A stretch of DNA of 64,000 nucleotides from NCBI RefSeq assembly GCF_018069875.1, contig NZ_JAGQDF010000004.1:1-64000 (forward strand), in the 5' to 3' direction. The stretch comes from Ideonella alba (GTDB lineage: Bacteria > Pseudomonadota > Gammaproteobacteria > Burkholderiales > Burkholderiaceae_C). Below, piece by piece: positions 32,406 to 42,709 of the stretch. Under the pieces are notes generated by a model. That model saw nothing but the letters and a program-made list of their open reading frames with translations, was not told where the DNA came from and did not search any database. Made by a program: the position numbers and the translations under genes. Numbering within the stretch: the stretch's first letter is position 1; every line of letters begins with the position of its first letter.

Positions 32406-33545
32406 ATGACCCAAGCATCCAACGCCCCCGCGTGGGTCCTCCCCCCGGCCCAGACCCAGTCACTGAGCGAGCGCATCGGCGCGCTGCACGGTCAGTTGCG
32501 TCGGGTGGCGCCAGCCATCGACCGCATGGCCTGTGCGCTCTACGACCCGGCCGAGGACCTGCTCAAGACCTTCGTCAACAGCACCGCGCACGGCGAGCCG
32601 CTGCGGGCCTACCAGTACCGCCTGTCGGACAGCCCCAGCCTGGGCGCGCTGGCCCGTGAACGTCGCGCCCGGGTGGTGGACCGCCTGGACCTGCTGCCGG
32701 CCACCGACACGGCCCACAGCCACTGGCTGCGCGAGCAGGGCTACCGATCGTCCTACACCGTGCCGATCTTCGACGGCGACACCTTCGAAGGCTTCCTGTT
32801 CTACGACTCGCTGCAGCCCGAGGCCTTCACGCCCGAGGTGGTGGATCGGCTGGAGGTCTACACCCAGCTGGTGGCGCTGATGATCAGCCACGAGGTGATC
32901 GCGGTGCAGGCGCTGGTGGGCTCGATGCGCGTGGCGCGCGACTTCGCCCACCTGCGCGACGTGGAAACCGGCACCCACCTCGACCGCATGTCGCGCTACG
33001 TGCGCCTGATCGCGCGCAGCCTGAGCGGTCCGCGCCAGCTGAGCGACGAGTTCATCGAACAGCTGTTCCTGTTCGCGCCGCTGCACGACATCGGCAAGAT
33101 CGGCGTGCCCGACGCCCTGCTGCTCAAGCCCGGCCTGTACACCCCCGAAGAGCGCCAGCAGATGCAGCGCCACGTCACGCTGGGCTGCGAGATGATCGAG
33201 CGCCTGATCATCGACTTCCGCCTGGGCGGCATCAGCGGCATCGACATCCTGCGCCGCCTGGTGGCCCACCACCACGAATACCTGGACGGCAGCGGCTACC
33301 CGCAAGGCCTGCGCGGCGACGACATCCCCATCGAAGCGCGCATCGTCACCGTGGCCGATGTCTTCGACGCGCTGACCAGCCGGCGCGTCTACAAGCCGGC
33401 GTTCGCCATCGAGGACTCGCTGAAGACGCTGGAGTCCATGGCCCGCGCCGGCAAGGTCGATGCCGAGTGCGTGGCGGCGCTGCGCCATGGCATGGACGAG
33501 GTGCGGGCGATCATCGCGCGCTTCGAGGAAACCGTGGAGCACTGA
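32406..33545 (+). CDS. HD-GYP cyclic-di-GMP phosphodiesterase with GAF-like sensor
   Basis: A 379-aa cytoplasmic protein. Residues about 25-165 form a GAF-like sensor domain (ends [13 protein letters not shown]). The C-terminal HD-GYP domain has HD at 227-228 ([10 protein letters not shown]), the histidine cluster [12 protein letters not shown] at 288-299 with GYP at 297-299, and [19 protein letters not shown]. All residues needed for metal binding and c-di-GMP hydrolysis appear present. It is divergent from ubiA and monocistronic. Confidence 0.9.
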   Translation: MTQASNAPAWVLPPAQTQSLSERIGALHGQLRRVAPAIDRMACALYDPAEDLLKTFVNSTAHGEPLRAYQYRLSDSPSLGALARERRARVVDRLDLLPATDTAHSHWLREQGYRSSYTVPIFDGDTFEGFLFYDSLQPEAFTPEVVDRLEVYTQLVALMISHEVIAVQALVGSMRVARDFAHLRDVETGTHLDRMSRYVRLIARSLSGPRQLSDEFIEQLFLFAPLHDIGKIGVPDALLLKPGLYTPEERQQMQRHVTLGCEMIERLIIDFRLGGISGIDILRRLVAHHHEYLDGSGYPQGLRGDDIPIEARIVTVADVFDALTSRRVYKPAFAIEDSLKTLESMARAGKVDAECVAALRHGMDEVRAIIARFEETVEH

Positions 33546-33573
33546 CAAGCCCTACGCTCCGAGATCACCCTGA

Positions 33574-33602
33574 CTGGCAGGATCGAGCCGCGCCGCTATA
33601 GT
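33574..33602 (+). promoter_or_regulatory. Candidate promoter upstream of the first lipoprotein
   Basis: TATAGT at 33597-33602 is a strong -10 match; CTGGCA at 33574-33579 is a weaker -35 with 17 bases between. It would start transcription about 60 bases before the ATG at 33669. An independent promoter here separates the lipoprotein genes from the HD-GYP gene. Confidence 0.45.
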
Positions 33603-33668
33603 CGCCCGCAGCCTGCTGCGGCATCGACCAGGCTGGCCGACCACACATCAGTTCCAGGGAGAACCCAC

Positions 33669-34295
33669 ATGATGACCTTGACTGCCTGGCGCACCGGCGC
33701 CCGGTGGTGGCGCCCGTTCGCCGCCCTCTTGCTGAGCCTGCTGCTCAGCGGATGCGCCAGTGTCTACGTCGACAACGGCGTGCCTGAAGTGCCCAGTGCC
33801 CAGTTCGCCAAGCCGGCCCGGGCGCAGCCGGTGCAGGTGTTCTTCGAGTTCCAGACGAAGGGCGCGCCCAACGGGCGCGCCAGTGAGCTGGTGCGCGGCC
33901 GGGTGGTGAACCAGGTCAAGGACAGCGGCCTGTTCAGCACCGTCGTTGAACAGGCTGATCCGGGCGCCGGCTTGCTGAGCATCACGATCAACAACGTGCC
34001 GCTGTCGGACGACGCCTTCACCAAGGGTTTCGTCACGGGCCTGACCTTCGGACTGGCCGGCACCCAGGTGTCGGACGGCTATGTCTGCACCGCGCGCTAC
34101 ACGCCGCCCGGTGGTGGCTCGGCCGTGGTGAAGACGGCCCGTCATGCGATCCACACCACCGTGGGCGCCTCGGGCGCGCCGCAGAACGCCACCAAGGCCG
34201 AGAGCGTCGGCGACGCCGTGTTCACGATGAGCCGCCAGGTCGTCAGCCAACTGCTCAACGAGCTGTCGCGCGACCCGGCCTTCGCCGGCCGCTGA
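33669..34295 (+). CDS. Outer-membrane lipoprotein of unknown function
   Basis: A 208-aa lipoprotein with signal ending LLLSLLLSGCAS, so Cys about residue 29 would be lipidated. The mature domain has alternating strands (VQVFFEFQTKG, LLSITINNVPLS, GYVCTARYTPPGG) and one glycine-rich hydrophobic patch (GFVTGLTFGLAG). I do not recognise the family. AGGGAGA upstream gives a good ribosome binding site. Another lipoprotein gene follows after 35 bases in the same direction, so the two probably form a pair. Confidence 0.75.
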   Translation: MMTLTAWRTGARWWRPFAALLLSLLLSGCASVYVDNGVPEVPSAQFAKPARAQPVQVFFEFQTKGAPNGRASELVRGRVVNQVKDSGLFSTVVEQADPGAGLLSITINNVPLSDDAFTKGFVTGLTFGLAGTQVSDGYVCTARYTPPGGGSAVVKTARHAIHTTVGASGAPQNATKAESVGDAVFTMSRQVVSQLLNELSRDPAFAGR

Positions 34296-34330
34296 TCCGG
34301 TCCCCCCCCATTTCTCCTATCCCGCACACC

Positions 34331-34921
34331 ATGACGTCTGTCTTCCTCGCCACCGGCCGCCGCGTGGCCGGCCTGTCCCTGATCGCCGTGGCCGCACTCG
34401 CCACCGGCTGTGCCTCGGTCACCGTTCCCGTCACCGCCAGCGCTCCGAACGTCGAGCGCCTGAAGAGCAGCCCGCCCGCCCCCATGGGCGTCGGCGAGTT
34501 CAAGGCCGCGCCCGGCAAGGCCGCCGACGCCGACAAGGGCCTGAGCGTGCGTGGCGGCAACACCATCGCCCCGCAGGGCGGCAGCTTTGCGGTGCAACTG
34601 CGCGACCAGCTGGCCGCCGAGCTCAAGGGCGCCGGCCTGCTGTCCACCGATGGCCGCATCGTGGTCTCGGGCACGATCACCGACAACAACCTGGACGCCG
34701 GCATCGGCAAGGGCATCGGCCGCCTGGCGGCCCGCTTCCAGGTCAAGCGCGACGGTGCCCAGGTCTTCGACAAGGAGCTGGTGGCTGCGGCCGAATGGGA
34801 GTCGTCGTTCATGGGCGCGGTCGCCATCCCGGCGGCGTTCAACCAGTACGGCGCGCTCTACCAGAAGCTCATCGGCCAGCTGTTCGACGACGCCGACTTC
34901 AAGGCGGCTGTCAAGCGTTGA
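34331..34921 (+). CDS. Second outer-membrane lipoprotein of unknown function
   Basis: A 196-aa lipoprotein; the signal ends AALATGCAS (Cys about residue 27). The mature part has a helix FAVQLRDQLAAELKGAGLL followed by strands RIVVSGTITDNNLDAG and ARFQVKRDGAQVFDKELVA, the alpha/beta pattern of small outer-membrane lipoproteins such as LptE- or DUF4410-like folds; this resemblance is weak. It is 35 bases downstream of the first lipoprotein. Whether it belongs with the LanM-like pair 158 bases further on is unknown; a candidate -10 (TAGAAT, 35046-35051) lies between them. Confidence 0.72.
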   Translation: MTSVFLATGRRVAGLSLIAVAALATGCASVTVPVTASAPNVERLKSSPPAPMGVGEFKAAPGKAADADKGLSVRGGNTIAPQGGSFAVQLRDQLAAELKGAGLLSTDGRIVVSGTITDNNLDAGIGKGIGRLAARFQVKRDGAQVFDKELVAAAEWESSFMGAVAIPAAFNQYGALYQKLIGQLFDDADFKAAVKR

Positions 34922-35079
34922 GGCCGACCTGGCGCTGGCCCAGTCGCGTGTCCACGCGGTGGGCCGGGGCCGCTGCGCGCCAACCTGTCGTATCCCTGCC
35001 GACAGCTGGGGAAGGCCCCGACGAGTGAGCCGCCCAGGCCAATCCTAGAATCGGCGCTCCCCAAGGCAGGAGGATGCAG

Positions 35080-36615
35080 ATGGCTGTGCTTGAGTTTCCC
35101 GATGCGCTCGATCCCGGACACTGGGATCGGAAGAAAGGATCACTTCCCCCTCGAAGTGATGTGGGCGAGGCGCTCAAGGCATTGCACAAGCGGCACCAGA
35201 GTGTGGACTGGTCCGTCTGGGACATCGCCAGCGTGCGCAAGGTCCGCAGCCTGGCTGATTTGGACAAGGCCTACGGCAGCCGGGATGACGCCTGGGACAG
35301 TCTGGCCGAGGCGCTGGGCAAGTTGATCAGCACCGCCTCGGATACCGCCGCAAAGCAGGCCAAGGCCAAGGACGCAGCCAAGCCCACCCTGGAGGCCTGC
35401 AAGGACATCATCGCTGAGGCCCAGAAGCACCAGAAGCGCCTTGACACCCTGGGCAAGGAGCTGGCGGCCGCCCTCAAGGAGGCGCGCCAGGCCCTGGCGG
35501 CGGAACAAAAAGGCTCCGAGGACGAGGGTGATGACGCTGATGCCGCCGTCGCCGCGCTCTTCGACCCCAAGCGTTTGCTGGCGCAGTTGATGATGTGCCA
35601 GCGCAAGCCGGAGTACCGACCGAACTTCGCCTTCATCGACGCGAACCCGAAGCTCAAGAAACCCGCTGCACTGTGTCTGCACGCCAAGGTCTCCGGCCGC
35701 ACGCTGCTGCGTCGCCTGCAGGACGAGCAGGACATCAAGCAGGGATGCTACGGCGTGGCGTGGATCGAAGATCGGGTGCTGAATCTGCGCGTGGACAAAC
35801 CCTTCAGCGGCCTGACCAAGAAGGTTCGGGGGCCGCTCAAGGCCTGTGGCTTCCGCGTCAGCGCTGTCGTGCTGTGGGCCGAGGACGGCACGGCACTGGA
35901 GCGCGACGACGAGGATGACGCCGCCACAGCCCAGGACGAGACCGGCACGCCGCCGCCTGCCCCGCAGTCACCCGAGGTGTCGCCGGCGCCCCCAGGTGTC
36001 AGCCAGGCCGACTTCATGGCCCGGCTCAAGGCCCTGCAGCCGGCCATCGTCCAGGCCACGGGCGGCGCCTCCCGGGATCCCCGGGTCGCCGCGCTGGTGG
36101 CCCGCATGGGTGAACTGGCCAAGGCCAAGGACTTCGACGGCGCGATGGCTGTACTTCGCGCACTGCAGGACATGCTGTCATCCCGCGGCGGCGGCGGCGC
36201 AGGTTCGCCCAGCGGCGAGTCGCCGCTGGGCAATGAGTTCCCGGCCAAGTGGCGCCGCATCTCGAGTGAGTTGCGCGAGGCCAGCGAGTCGGTCGATGAG
36301 CAGATCAGCCGGCTGCAGCGCGTGCTGCGTGAGCAGGACGACAGCGAGCTCAAGGAGATTGCCGAGTTCGGCCTCAATGCGGTCACAGGCAACTTCAAGG
36401 TGCCCTTGCTGGCCGCGATGCTGGAACTGGGCGACGGCCACAACGCCACCGCCGAGGACGCGGCCGGCGCGCGCGAGCTGGCACGTGCCTACGCCAATCA
36501 CCTGCGCGGCGACATCCGCGTCGCCGCCTGTGACCAGAACCCCTTCGGGATCGAAGTCAGCATCCGTGACACCCTGGCGGCGGCACTCGATCGCTTTGTC
36601 ACCGAACTGTCCTGA
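35080..36615 (+). CDS. Large charged protein of unknown family, partner of LanM-like protein
   Basis: A 511-aa soluble protein with no recognised family. Residues about 25-145 are helical and rich in Lys, Ala and Glu (AAKQAKAKDAAKPTLEACKD...LAAALKEARQALAAEQK). A mixed alpha/beta region at about 155-275 includes FAFIDANPKLKKPAALCLHAK and GVAWIEDRVLNLRVDKP, with an acidic linker (ERDDEDDAATAQDE) and a Pro-rich stretch after it. The C-terminal 200 residues are again helical. ATG 35080 is used, not 35074, because AGGAGG at 35068-35073 is then six bases away. Its stop lies 20 bases before the LanM-like gene, which has its own GGAAGGAG site, so the two form one operon. Confidence 0.8.
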   Translation: MAVLEFPDALDPGHWDRKKGSLPPRSDVGEALKALHKRHQSVDWSVWDIASVRKVRSLADLDKAYGSRDDAWDSLAEALGKLISTASDTAAKQAKAKDAAKPTLEACKDIIAEAQKHQKRLDTLGKELAAALKEARQALAAEQKGSEDEGDDADAAVAALFDPKRLLAQLMMCQRKPEYRPNFAFIDANPKLKKPAALCLHAKVSGRTLLRRLQDEQDIKQGCYGVAWIEDRVLNLRVDKPFSGLTKKVRGPLKACGFRVSAVVLWAEDGTALERDDEDDAATAQDETGTPPPAPQSPEVSPAPPGVSQADFMARLKALQPAIVQATGGASRDPRVAALVARMGELAKAKDFDGAMAVLRALQDMLSSRGGGGAGSPSGESPLGNEFPAKWRRISSELREASESVDEQISRLQRVLREQDDSELKEIAEFGLNAVTGNFKVPLLAAMLELGDGHNATAEDAAGARELARAYANHLRGDIRVAACDQNPFGIEVSIRDTLAAALDRFVTELS

Positions 36616-36635
36616 CCGAGGGAAGGAGCACCACC

Positions 36636-38519
36636 ATGGTCATGTCGATCAGCCAGTTCAAGGCGGCCTTCAAGATGGGGGCCGAGCAGGTCAACCCCAA
36701 GATCCGCTGGGCCGCCACCAAGAACATCTTCCTGAGCCAGACCCGCCTGGCCTCCATCGCGTCCGACCTTGACGACATCGAGAACAGCCCGCCACCGGAG
36801 CGCCTCCAGAAGGTGCTGGATCTGCGCCTGAAGATCGCCCGCGCCAAGGAGGACCGCAAACTCAACGCCAAGTACGGACAACTGCTGGATGATCTCAACA
36901 AGAACCTGGCGGACACGGTGGTGCGGTCCCAGGACATCAGCGTCGGCCCGCCCAAGGTGTCCCTGGTCAAGACCATGGCCGGGGTACCCGGCGTGCGGGT
37001 TGACGACGAGTTCGTCAAGGACGACATGGGCACGCTTCACGGTGCCACGCTGACGCAGAACAAGTTCGACTACATCAACGACCTGGTGAGCAAGGTCAAG
37101 ACCATGGGTTCCGACCTCGGGGTGGCGATCGACGGCCTGGACTCCCTGGTCATCAGTGCGGTCAAGGACACCAAGCTGGGCGTCGACTCAGGCGTCATCG
37201 ATGGCAGCATCTGGGAGCAGGCCATCAACGAGGTCCGCAACAATGTGTCCAAGAACATCACCAAGGATCTGGCCGAGATGAAGTCCAGCGGCCTGCTGGG
37301 CCCGACGGCAACACTGGCCGGCATCCGTTTCACCGGCAGTGATTTCCACAAGGGCGGCAAGCAGGTGCTGATCCTGCGCTTCATCGACGGCGGCAAGGAG
37401 AAGAAGGTCGTCTACAAGCCAAGCAGTCTGGCCATCGACGCCATGCTGTTCGGCTCCGACGGCGTGGCGTCCAAGCTGGAAGGCGTGGACACCTATCGCA
37501 TCGTGCCGATCATGACCAAGGATGTCCCGCCAGAGGACACCGGGCGCGGCTACATGGAGTTCGTGGACACCGGCGGTGGCCCCACCGGCAAGGACGACGT
37601 GCTGGACATCTACGCCAGCATGGGTGGTGCCATGGCGATGTCCTATTACGTCGGACTCGATGACGTCCACCAGGAGAACGTGCTGCTGAAGAAGAATTCG
37701 TTGCAGGTGATCGACATGGAGGCGACGACGGGCCTGTTCGTGCTCAACACCGACTACCTTGCGCCCAAAAAGAACCCGGAGGAGGACGACAAGGTCGATC
37801 CGCAGAAGTGCAAGAAGGGCGGATGGGCCGATCAGCTCTGGACCAAGTCGCTCGAGGGCATCCGCAAGACCATTGAGCGCGACATCCAGGACGGCAAGAT
37901 CACCACCTTGCCGACCACGCCAGAGGCTCTCAACGCCCTGTTCAAGGGCTTCTCGGATGTGATCGGTCGGATGAGCGACCCGGGCAAGGGGCCTGACCTC
38001 AGCGAGCTCGAGAAGAACCTTGGCAAGTTGACGGCTCGATTCGTGCCGATTGCCACGGCCGAATTCAACAACCTCATCCCCACGGCCCAGCGCGACAACT
38101 ACCCGCTGCTGGCGGGCGACACACCGGCGACACTGGACAGCTGGACCCGTTACATCGACGAAGAATTGGCACACCGCAACGGCGCCCTGCTGGTGCCGCT
38201 CAAGGGAGGCACGTCGACGCCGCTACCGACGATCCGCAATCTGATCGTCGCCGCGGGCGCCTGGAAAGCCCTGCGCGCTGGCGAGGTGCCGTACTACACA
38301 CGCAACCTGGGGACCAACGTGGTCCGCGACGAGGACGGCAATCCGGTGACGATCGATGGCCACGCCAAGTCCAATCCCCTGGGGATCGTCGCGGCGATGA
38401 AGAAGCGGCGCGAGGAGGATCCGGCGGCCGTGGTCAAGTTCTTCAAGGCCCAGATGGGGACGCTGGTGACCGACATGCACGAACACATGATCGGCTGGTT
38501 GCGCGCGTTCAGTCACTGA
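36636..38519 (+). CDS. LanM dehydratase-like (DUF4135-type) protein without cyclase domain
   Basis: A 627-aa cytoplasmic protein whose middle and end follow the dehydratase core of class II lanthipeptide synthetases. Kinase-like active-site residues are all in place: K261 in VVYKPSS, D343-x-H345-x2-N348 in DDVHQEN, and D360 in VIDMEA. GYMEFVD and the late motif GEVPYYTRNLG (P552) match LanM landmarks GW-E-F and DIPYF. The LanC-type cyclase half and its zinc ligands are absent, and no precursor peptide was seen nearby. By homology it could phosphorylate or dehydrate Ser/Thr of a protein, perhaps its operon partner; that is inference. The N-terminal 200 residues are helical and unassigned. Confidence 0.78.
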   Translation: MVMSISQFKAAFKMGAEQVNPKIRWAATKNIFLSQTRLASIASDLDDIENSPPPERLQKVLDLRLKIARAKEDRKLNAKYGQLLDDLNKNLADTVVRSQDISVGPPKVSLVKTMAGVPGVRVDDEFVKDDMGTLHGATLTQNKFDYINDLVSKVKTMGSDLGVAIDGLDSLVISAVKDTKLGVDSGVIDGSIWEQAINEVRNNVSKNITKDLAEMKSSGLLGPTATLAGIRFTGSDFHKGGKQVLILRFIDGGKEKKVVYKPSSLAIDAMLFGSDGVASKLEGVDTYRIVPIMTKDVPPEDTGRGYMEFVDTGGGPTGKDDVLDIYASMGGAMAMSYYVGLDDVHQENVLLKKNSLQVIDMEATTGLFVLNTDYLAPKKNPEEDDKVDPQKCKKGGWADQLWTKSLEGIRKTIERDIQDGKITTLPTTPEALNALFKGFSDVIGRMSDPGKGPDLSELEKNLGKLTARFVPIATAEFNNLIPTAQRDNYPLLAGDTPATLDSWTRYIDEELAHRNGALLVPLKGGTSTPLPTIRNLIVAAGAWKALRAGEVPYYTRNLGTNVVRDEDGNPVTIDGHAKSNPLGIVAAMKKRREEDPAAVVKFFKAQMGTLVTDMHEHMIGWLRAFSH

Positions 38520-38538
38520 GCAGATCGGCCCCGGGGGT

Positions 38539-40167
<1,629 letters not shown>

Positions 40168-40214
40168 CGGGGCGGGTATCGGTCGGGGGCCACCGGGCGG
40201 CGGCCAACCCCTGA

Positions 40215-40727
40215 TTATCGCGGCCCGGCCGTTCCCGCGCGCTCGCGCCGGCGGGCGTCGGCGGCCATCTCCTGGCGCAGCCACTGCGTGAACTGCCGCG
40301 TCGGCCGGGCGTGGGCGGCGTCCAGCAGCTCGATCAGCGCGTCGGCGCGCACATGGGCGTCCAGGCGCCAGGTGTCGGGCGTGCTGCGGCCGCGGGTGGC
40401 GGCCAGCAGGCGGGTGGTGTCGGGCAGGCCGTCCAGCACCCGGCGCAGATCGGCCACGTGCAGCCACCAGTGGCCGTCTTCGTCCTCGATCACGCCGATC
40501 AGGCGGCCGCGGTACGCGCGCTTGCCGCGCAGCGCGTGGGCGGTGGCCAGGCGGGTGGTTTCCAGCGCCGCCTGGCTCAGGGCGTTCTGCAGCGGCAGCG
40601 TGACCACCAGCGCCACCAGCGGCGTGGCCGCCACCAGGCCGATGGAGCCGGCGATCGCCCAGCCCAGGCCAAGCAGCCCCACGCTGACCACCGCGGCCAG
40701 CAGCAGCAGGCCCAGCACGCGCGTCAT
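40215..40727 (-). CDS. Hypothetical membrane protein
   Basis: A 170-aa protein with two hydrophobic N-terminal segments (LGLLLLAAVVSVGLLGLGW and GSIGLVAATPLVALVVTLPL), then a soluble domain of about 110 residues (GRLIGVIEDEDGHWWLHVADLRRVLDGL). I do not recognise a family. It lies 47 bases upstream of prfC on the same strand. The short domain with GHWWLHVADL resembles small regulatory or DNA-binding-like domains, but that is only an impression. Confidence 0.6.
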   Translation of the reverse strand: MTRVLGLLLLAAVVSVGLLGLGWAIAGSIGLVAATPLVALVVTLPLQNALSQAALETTRLATAHALRGKRAYRGRLIGVIEDEDGHWWLHVADLRRVLDGLPDTTRLLAATRGRSTPDTWRLDAHVRADALIELLDAAHARPTRQFTQWLRQEMAADARRRERAGTAGPR

Positions 40728-40799
40728 GCGCAGCGGGCACCACCAGCCGGCGGGGAGGGCGGCGTTGATGCGGTGAGTGAGGGGCGCATGGCCCCGACT

Positions 40800-41102
40800 C
40801 TAGCGGTCCCGGGGCCGCAGCGTGACGCGCGCGCTGCGCGCGCCCTCGGCACTCAGGTGCAGGCGCGCCGGGCCGACGAGGTCGCAGCCCTGACCAGCCG
40901 ACAGCACATGGTCCGCGGGCTGGCCTTCGATGGTCAGCCAGACGCGGCCCTGCAGCACGCGCAGCTGGTGCGGGCCGGCCACGCAGTCCAGGCTGCGCAC
41001 GCGGCCGTGCGGGCCGTTCAGCGGCGCGAGGTGGAGATCCTCGCCGGCGGTGCCGGCCGAGGGGCGTTCAAGCAGCGGGGTGGCGGTGTTCATGGCCTGC
41101 AT
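40800..41102 (-). CDS. DUF2917 family protein
   Basis: A 100-aa small protein (97 aa if started at 41093) with the cupin-like pattern LRVLQGRVWLTIEGQPADHVLSAGQ that characterises DUF2917 proteins of Burkholderiales. No signal peptide. It is divergent from a MocR-type regulator gene, with four CTGTACC-type boxes between them, so it is probably the regulator's target. Its biochemical role is unknown. Confidence 0.75.
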   Translation of the reverse strand: MQAMNTATPLLERPSAGTAGEDLHLAPLNGPHGRVRSLDCVAGPHQLRVLQGRVWLTIEGQPADHVLSAGQGCDLVGPARLHLSAEGARSARVTLRPRDR

Positions 41103-41151
41103 GCTGAGGGCCCCGGCCCCGCGGCGACAGCCACAGCAGCGCGCGGACCGC

Positions 41152-41237
41152 ACTGGTACAGACTGCGCACCGCGCGGCGCTGTACCAGCCGCCCTGCGGG
41201 GCTGCTGTACCAGTCGGCCTGCCGCCCACCGGTACAG
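41152..41237. promoter_or_regulatory. Four-box CTGTACC operator of the MocR regulator
   Basis: Four copies of one motif lie in the divergent region: ACTGGTACAG (41152-41161), CTGTACCAG (41180-41188), CTGTACCAGT (41205-41214) and ACCGGTACAG (41228-41237). Orientation alternates as forward, reverse, reverse, forward. Centres are spaced about 28, 25 and 23 bases. The last box ends 8 bases before the regulator's ATG. This is typical of MocR-family operators, which bind direct and inverted repeats. Confidence 0.75.
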
Positions 41238-41245
41238 AATGCGGC

Positions 41246-42703
41246 ATGGACGCGCCCGCCACCGACCCCGGCACCCAGTACCTGCGCATCGCCCACGGCC
41301 TGGCCGATGCGATGCGCCAGGGCAGCCTGGCGCGCGGGCAGCGCCTGCCATCGGTGCGTGAGACCGCCCGCCAGCACGGCGTGGCGATCGGCACGGCGGT
41401 GCAGGCCTACCGCTGGCTGGAGGACACGCAGCTGATCGAGGCGCGGCCGCGCGCCGGTTTCTTCGTGCGCGGTCCGCGCAGCGTGCAGCTGCCCGAGCCC
41501 ACGATCGCCCGCGCCACCCGAAAGCCGCAGGCGGTGTGCGTGGACGACGCGCTGGGTCGGCGCCTGCTGGGCCCGGTGGCGGCGCAGGGCGTGGTCAGTT
41601 TCAGCAGCGGCACGCCCGACGCCAGCCTGCTGGACGCCGACCGCGTGCGCCGCACCCTGGTGCGCACCGTGCAGCGCCAGCGCGCGCTGCTGTGCCAGTA
41701 CCCCGGCGCCCACGGCCACCCCGAGGCGCGCCAGGCGCTGGCCCGCTATGCGCTGACGCTGGGTTGCAGCCTCGACCCCGAGCGCATCACCATCACCGCC
41801 GGCTGCATGGACGCGGTCAGCCTGTGCCTGCGCACCGTCACCCGGCCGGGCGATGTGGTGGCGATCGAATCACCCACCCACTACTCCTTCCTGGAGCTGC
41901 TGCAGGGCCTGCACCTGAAGGCGCTGGAGATTCCCACCCACCCGCGCCACGGCCTGTCGCTGGACGCGCTGCAGCTGGCGCTGGACACCCAGCCGGTGCG
42001 CGCCGTGCTGGTGGTGCCCACGCTGTCCAACCCGCTGGGCAGCTGCATGCCGCTGGCCGAGCGCCAGCGCCTGGCGGCCCTGGCCACGCGGCACGACATC
42101 GCGGTGATCGAGGACGCGGTCTACAGCGACCTGGTGCTCAGCGACACCCTGCGCCGCAGCGTCAAGAGCTACGACAGCAGCGGCCATGTGATGCTGTGCG
42201 ACTCCTTTTCCAAGACCGTGGCGCCGGGCCTGCGCCTGGGCTGGGTGGAGGCCGGGCGCTGGACCGAGCCGCTGCAGCGCCTCAAGAGCCTGCACGGCGC
42301 GCAGACCGCGGTGCTGGAGCTGGCACTGGCCGATCTGCTGACCCAGGCCGGCCACCAGGCGCTGATGCGCCAGCTGCGCAGCGAGGCAGCGCGCCGCCTG
42401 GAGCAGGCGCGGGCCTTGATTGCCGAGCACTTTCCGGCCGGCACCCGGGTCAGCGACCCGCCCGGTGGCTTCCTGCTGTGGGTGGAGCTGCCGGCGGGCG
42501 TGGATGCCCAGGCGGTGCAGCAGGCGGCGCAGGCCGAGAACATCCTGGTCGCGCCGGGCTCGCTGTTCAGCGCGCACGCGCGCTTTCGCAACTGCCTGCG
42601 CATCGGCGTGGGGGCCGACTGGCGCGCCGGCCACCCGGCCGCGCTGCGCCGCGTGGGCGAACTGGCCCGCAGCCTGGTGCGCGGCCAGATGCGCGCGCGC
42701 TGA
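41246..42703 (+). CDS. MocR-family (GntR-aminotransferase) transcriptional regulator
   Basis: A 485-aa protein with an N-terminal GntR winged helix (residues about 10-75; RLPSVRETARQHGVAIGTAVQAYRWLE) fused to a fold-type I aminotransferase-like domain. The PLP-lysine region reads CDSFSKTVAPGLRLGW and the Asp/Tyr cofactor-binding segment AVIEDAVYSDL. MocR proteins sense PLP or amino-acid adducts and act as activators or repressors. It probably binds the boxes in front of its own gene and controls the divergent DUF2917 gene. The PepSY-type gene follows after 6 bases. Confidence 0.92.
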   Translation: MDAPATDPGTQYLRIAHGLADAMRQGSLARGQRLPSVRETARQHGVAIGTAVQAYRWLEDTQLIEARPRAGFFVRGPRSVQLPEPTIARATRKPQAVCVDDALGRRLLGPVAAQGVVSFSSGTPDASLLDADRVRRTLVRTVQRQRALLCQYPGAHGHPEARQALARYALTLGCSLDPERITITAGCMDAVSLCLRTVTRPGDVVAIESPTHYSFLELLQGLHLKALEIPTHPRHGLSLDALQLALDTQPVRAVLVVPTLSNPLGSCMPLAERQRLAALATRHDIAVIEDAVYSDLVLSDTLRRSVKSYDSSGHVMLCDSFSKTVAPGLRLGWVEAGRWTEPLQRLKSLHGAQTAVLELALADLLTQAGHQALMRQLRSEAARRLEQARALIAEHFPAGTRVSDPPGGFLLWVELPAGVDAQAVQQAAQAENILVAPGSLFSAHARFRNCLRIGVGADWRAGHPAALRRVGELARSLVRGQMRAR

Positions 42704-42709
42704 AACGCC

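Noticed and set aside
36636-38519. Lanthipeptide biosynthetic cluster
   Set aside because: No cyclase domain, precursor peptide, leader protease or exporter is present nearby, so a standard lanthipeptide cluster is not supported.
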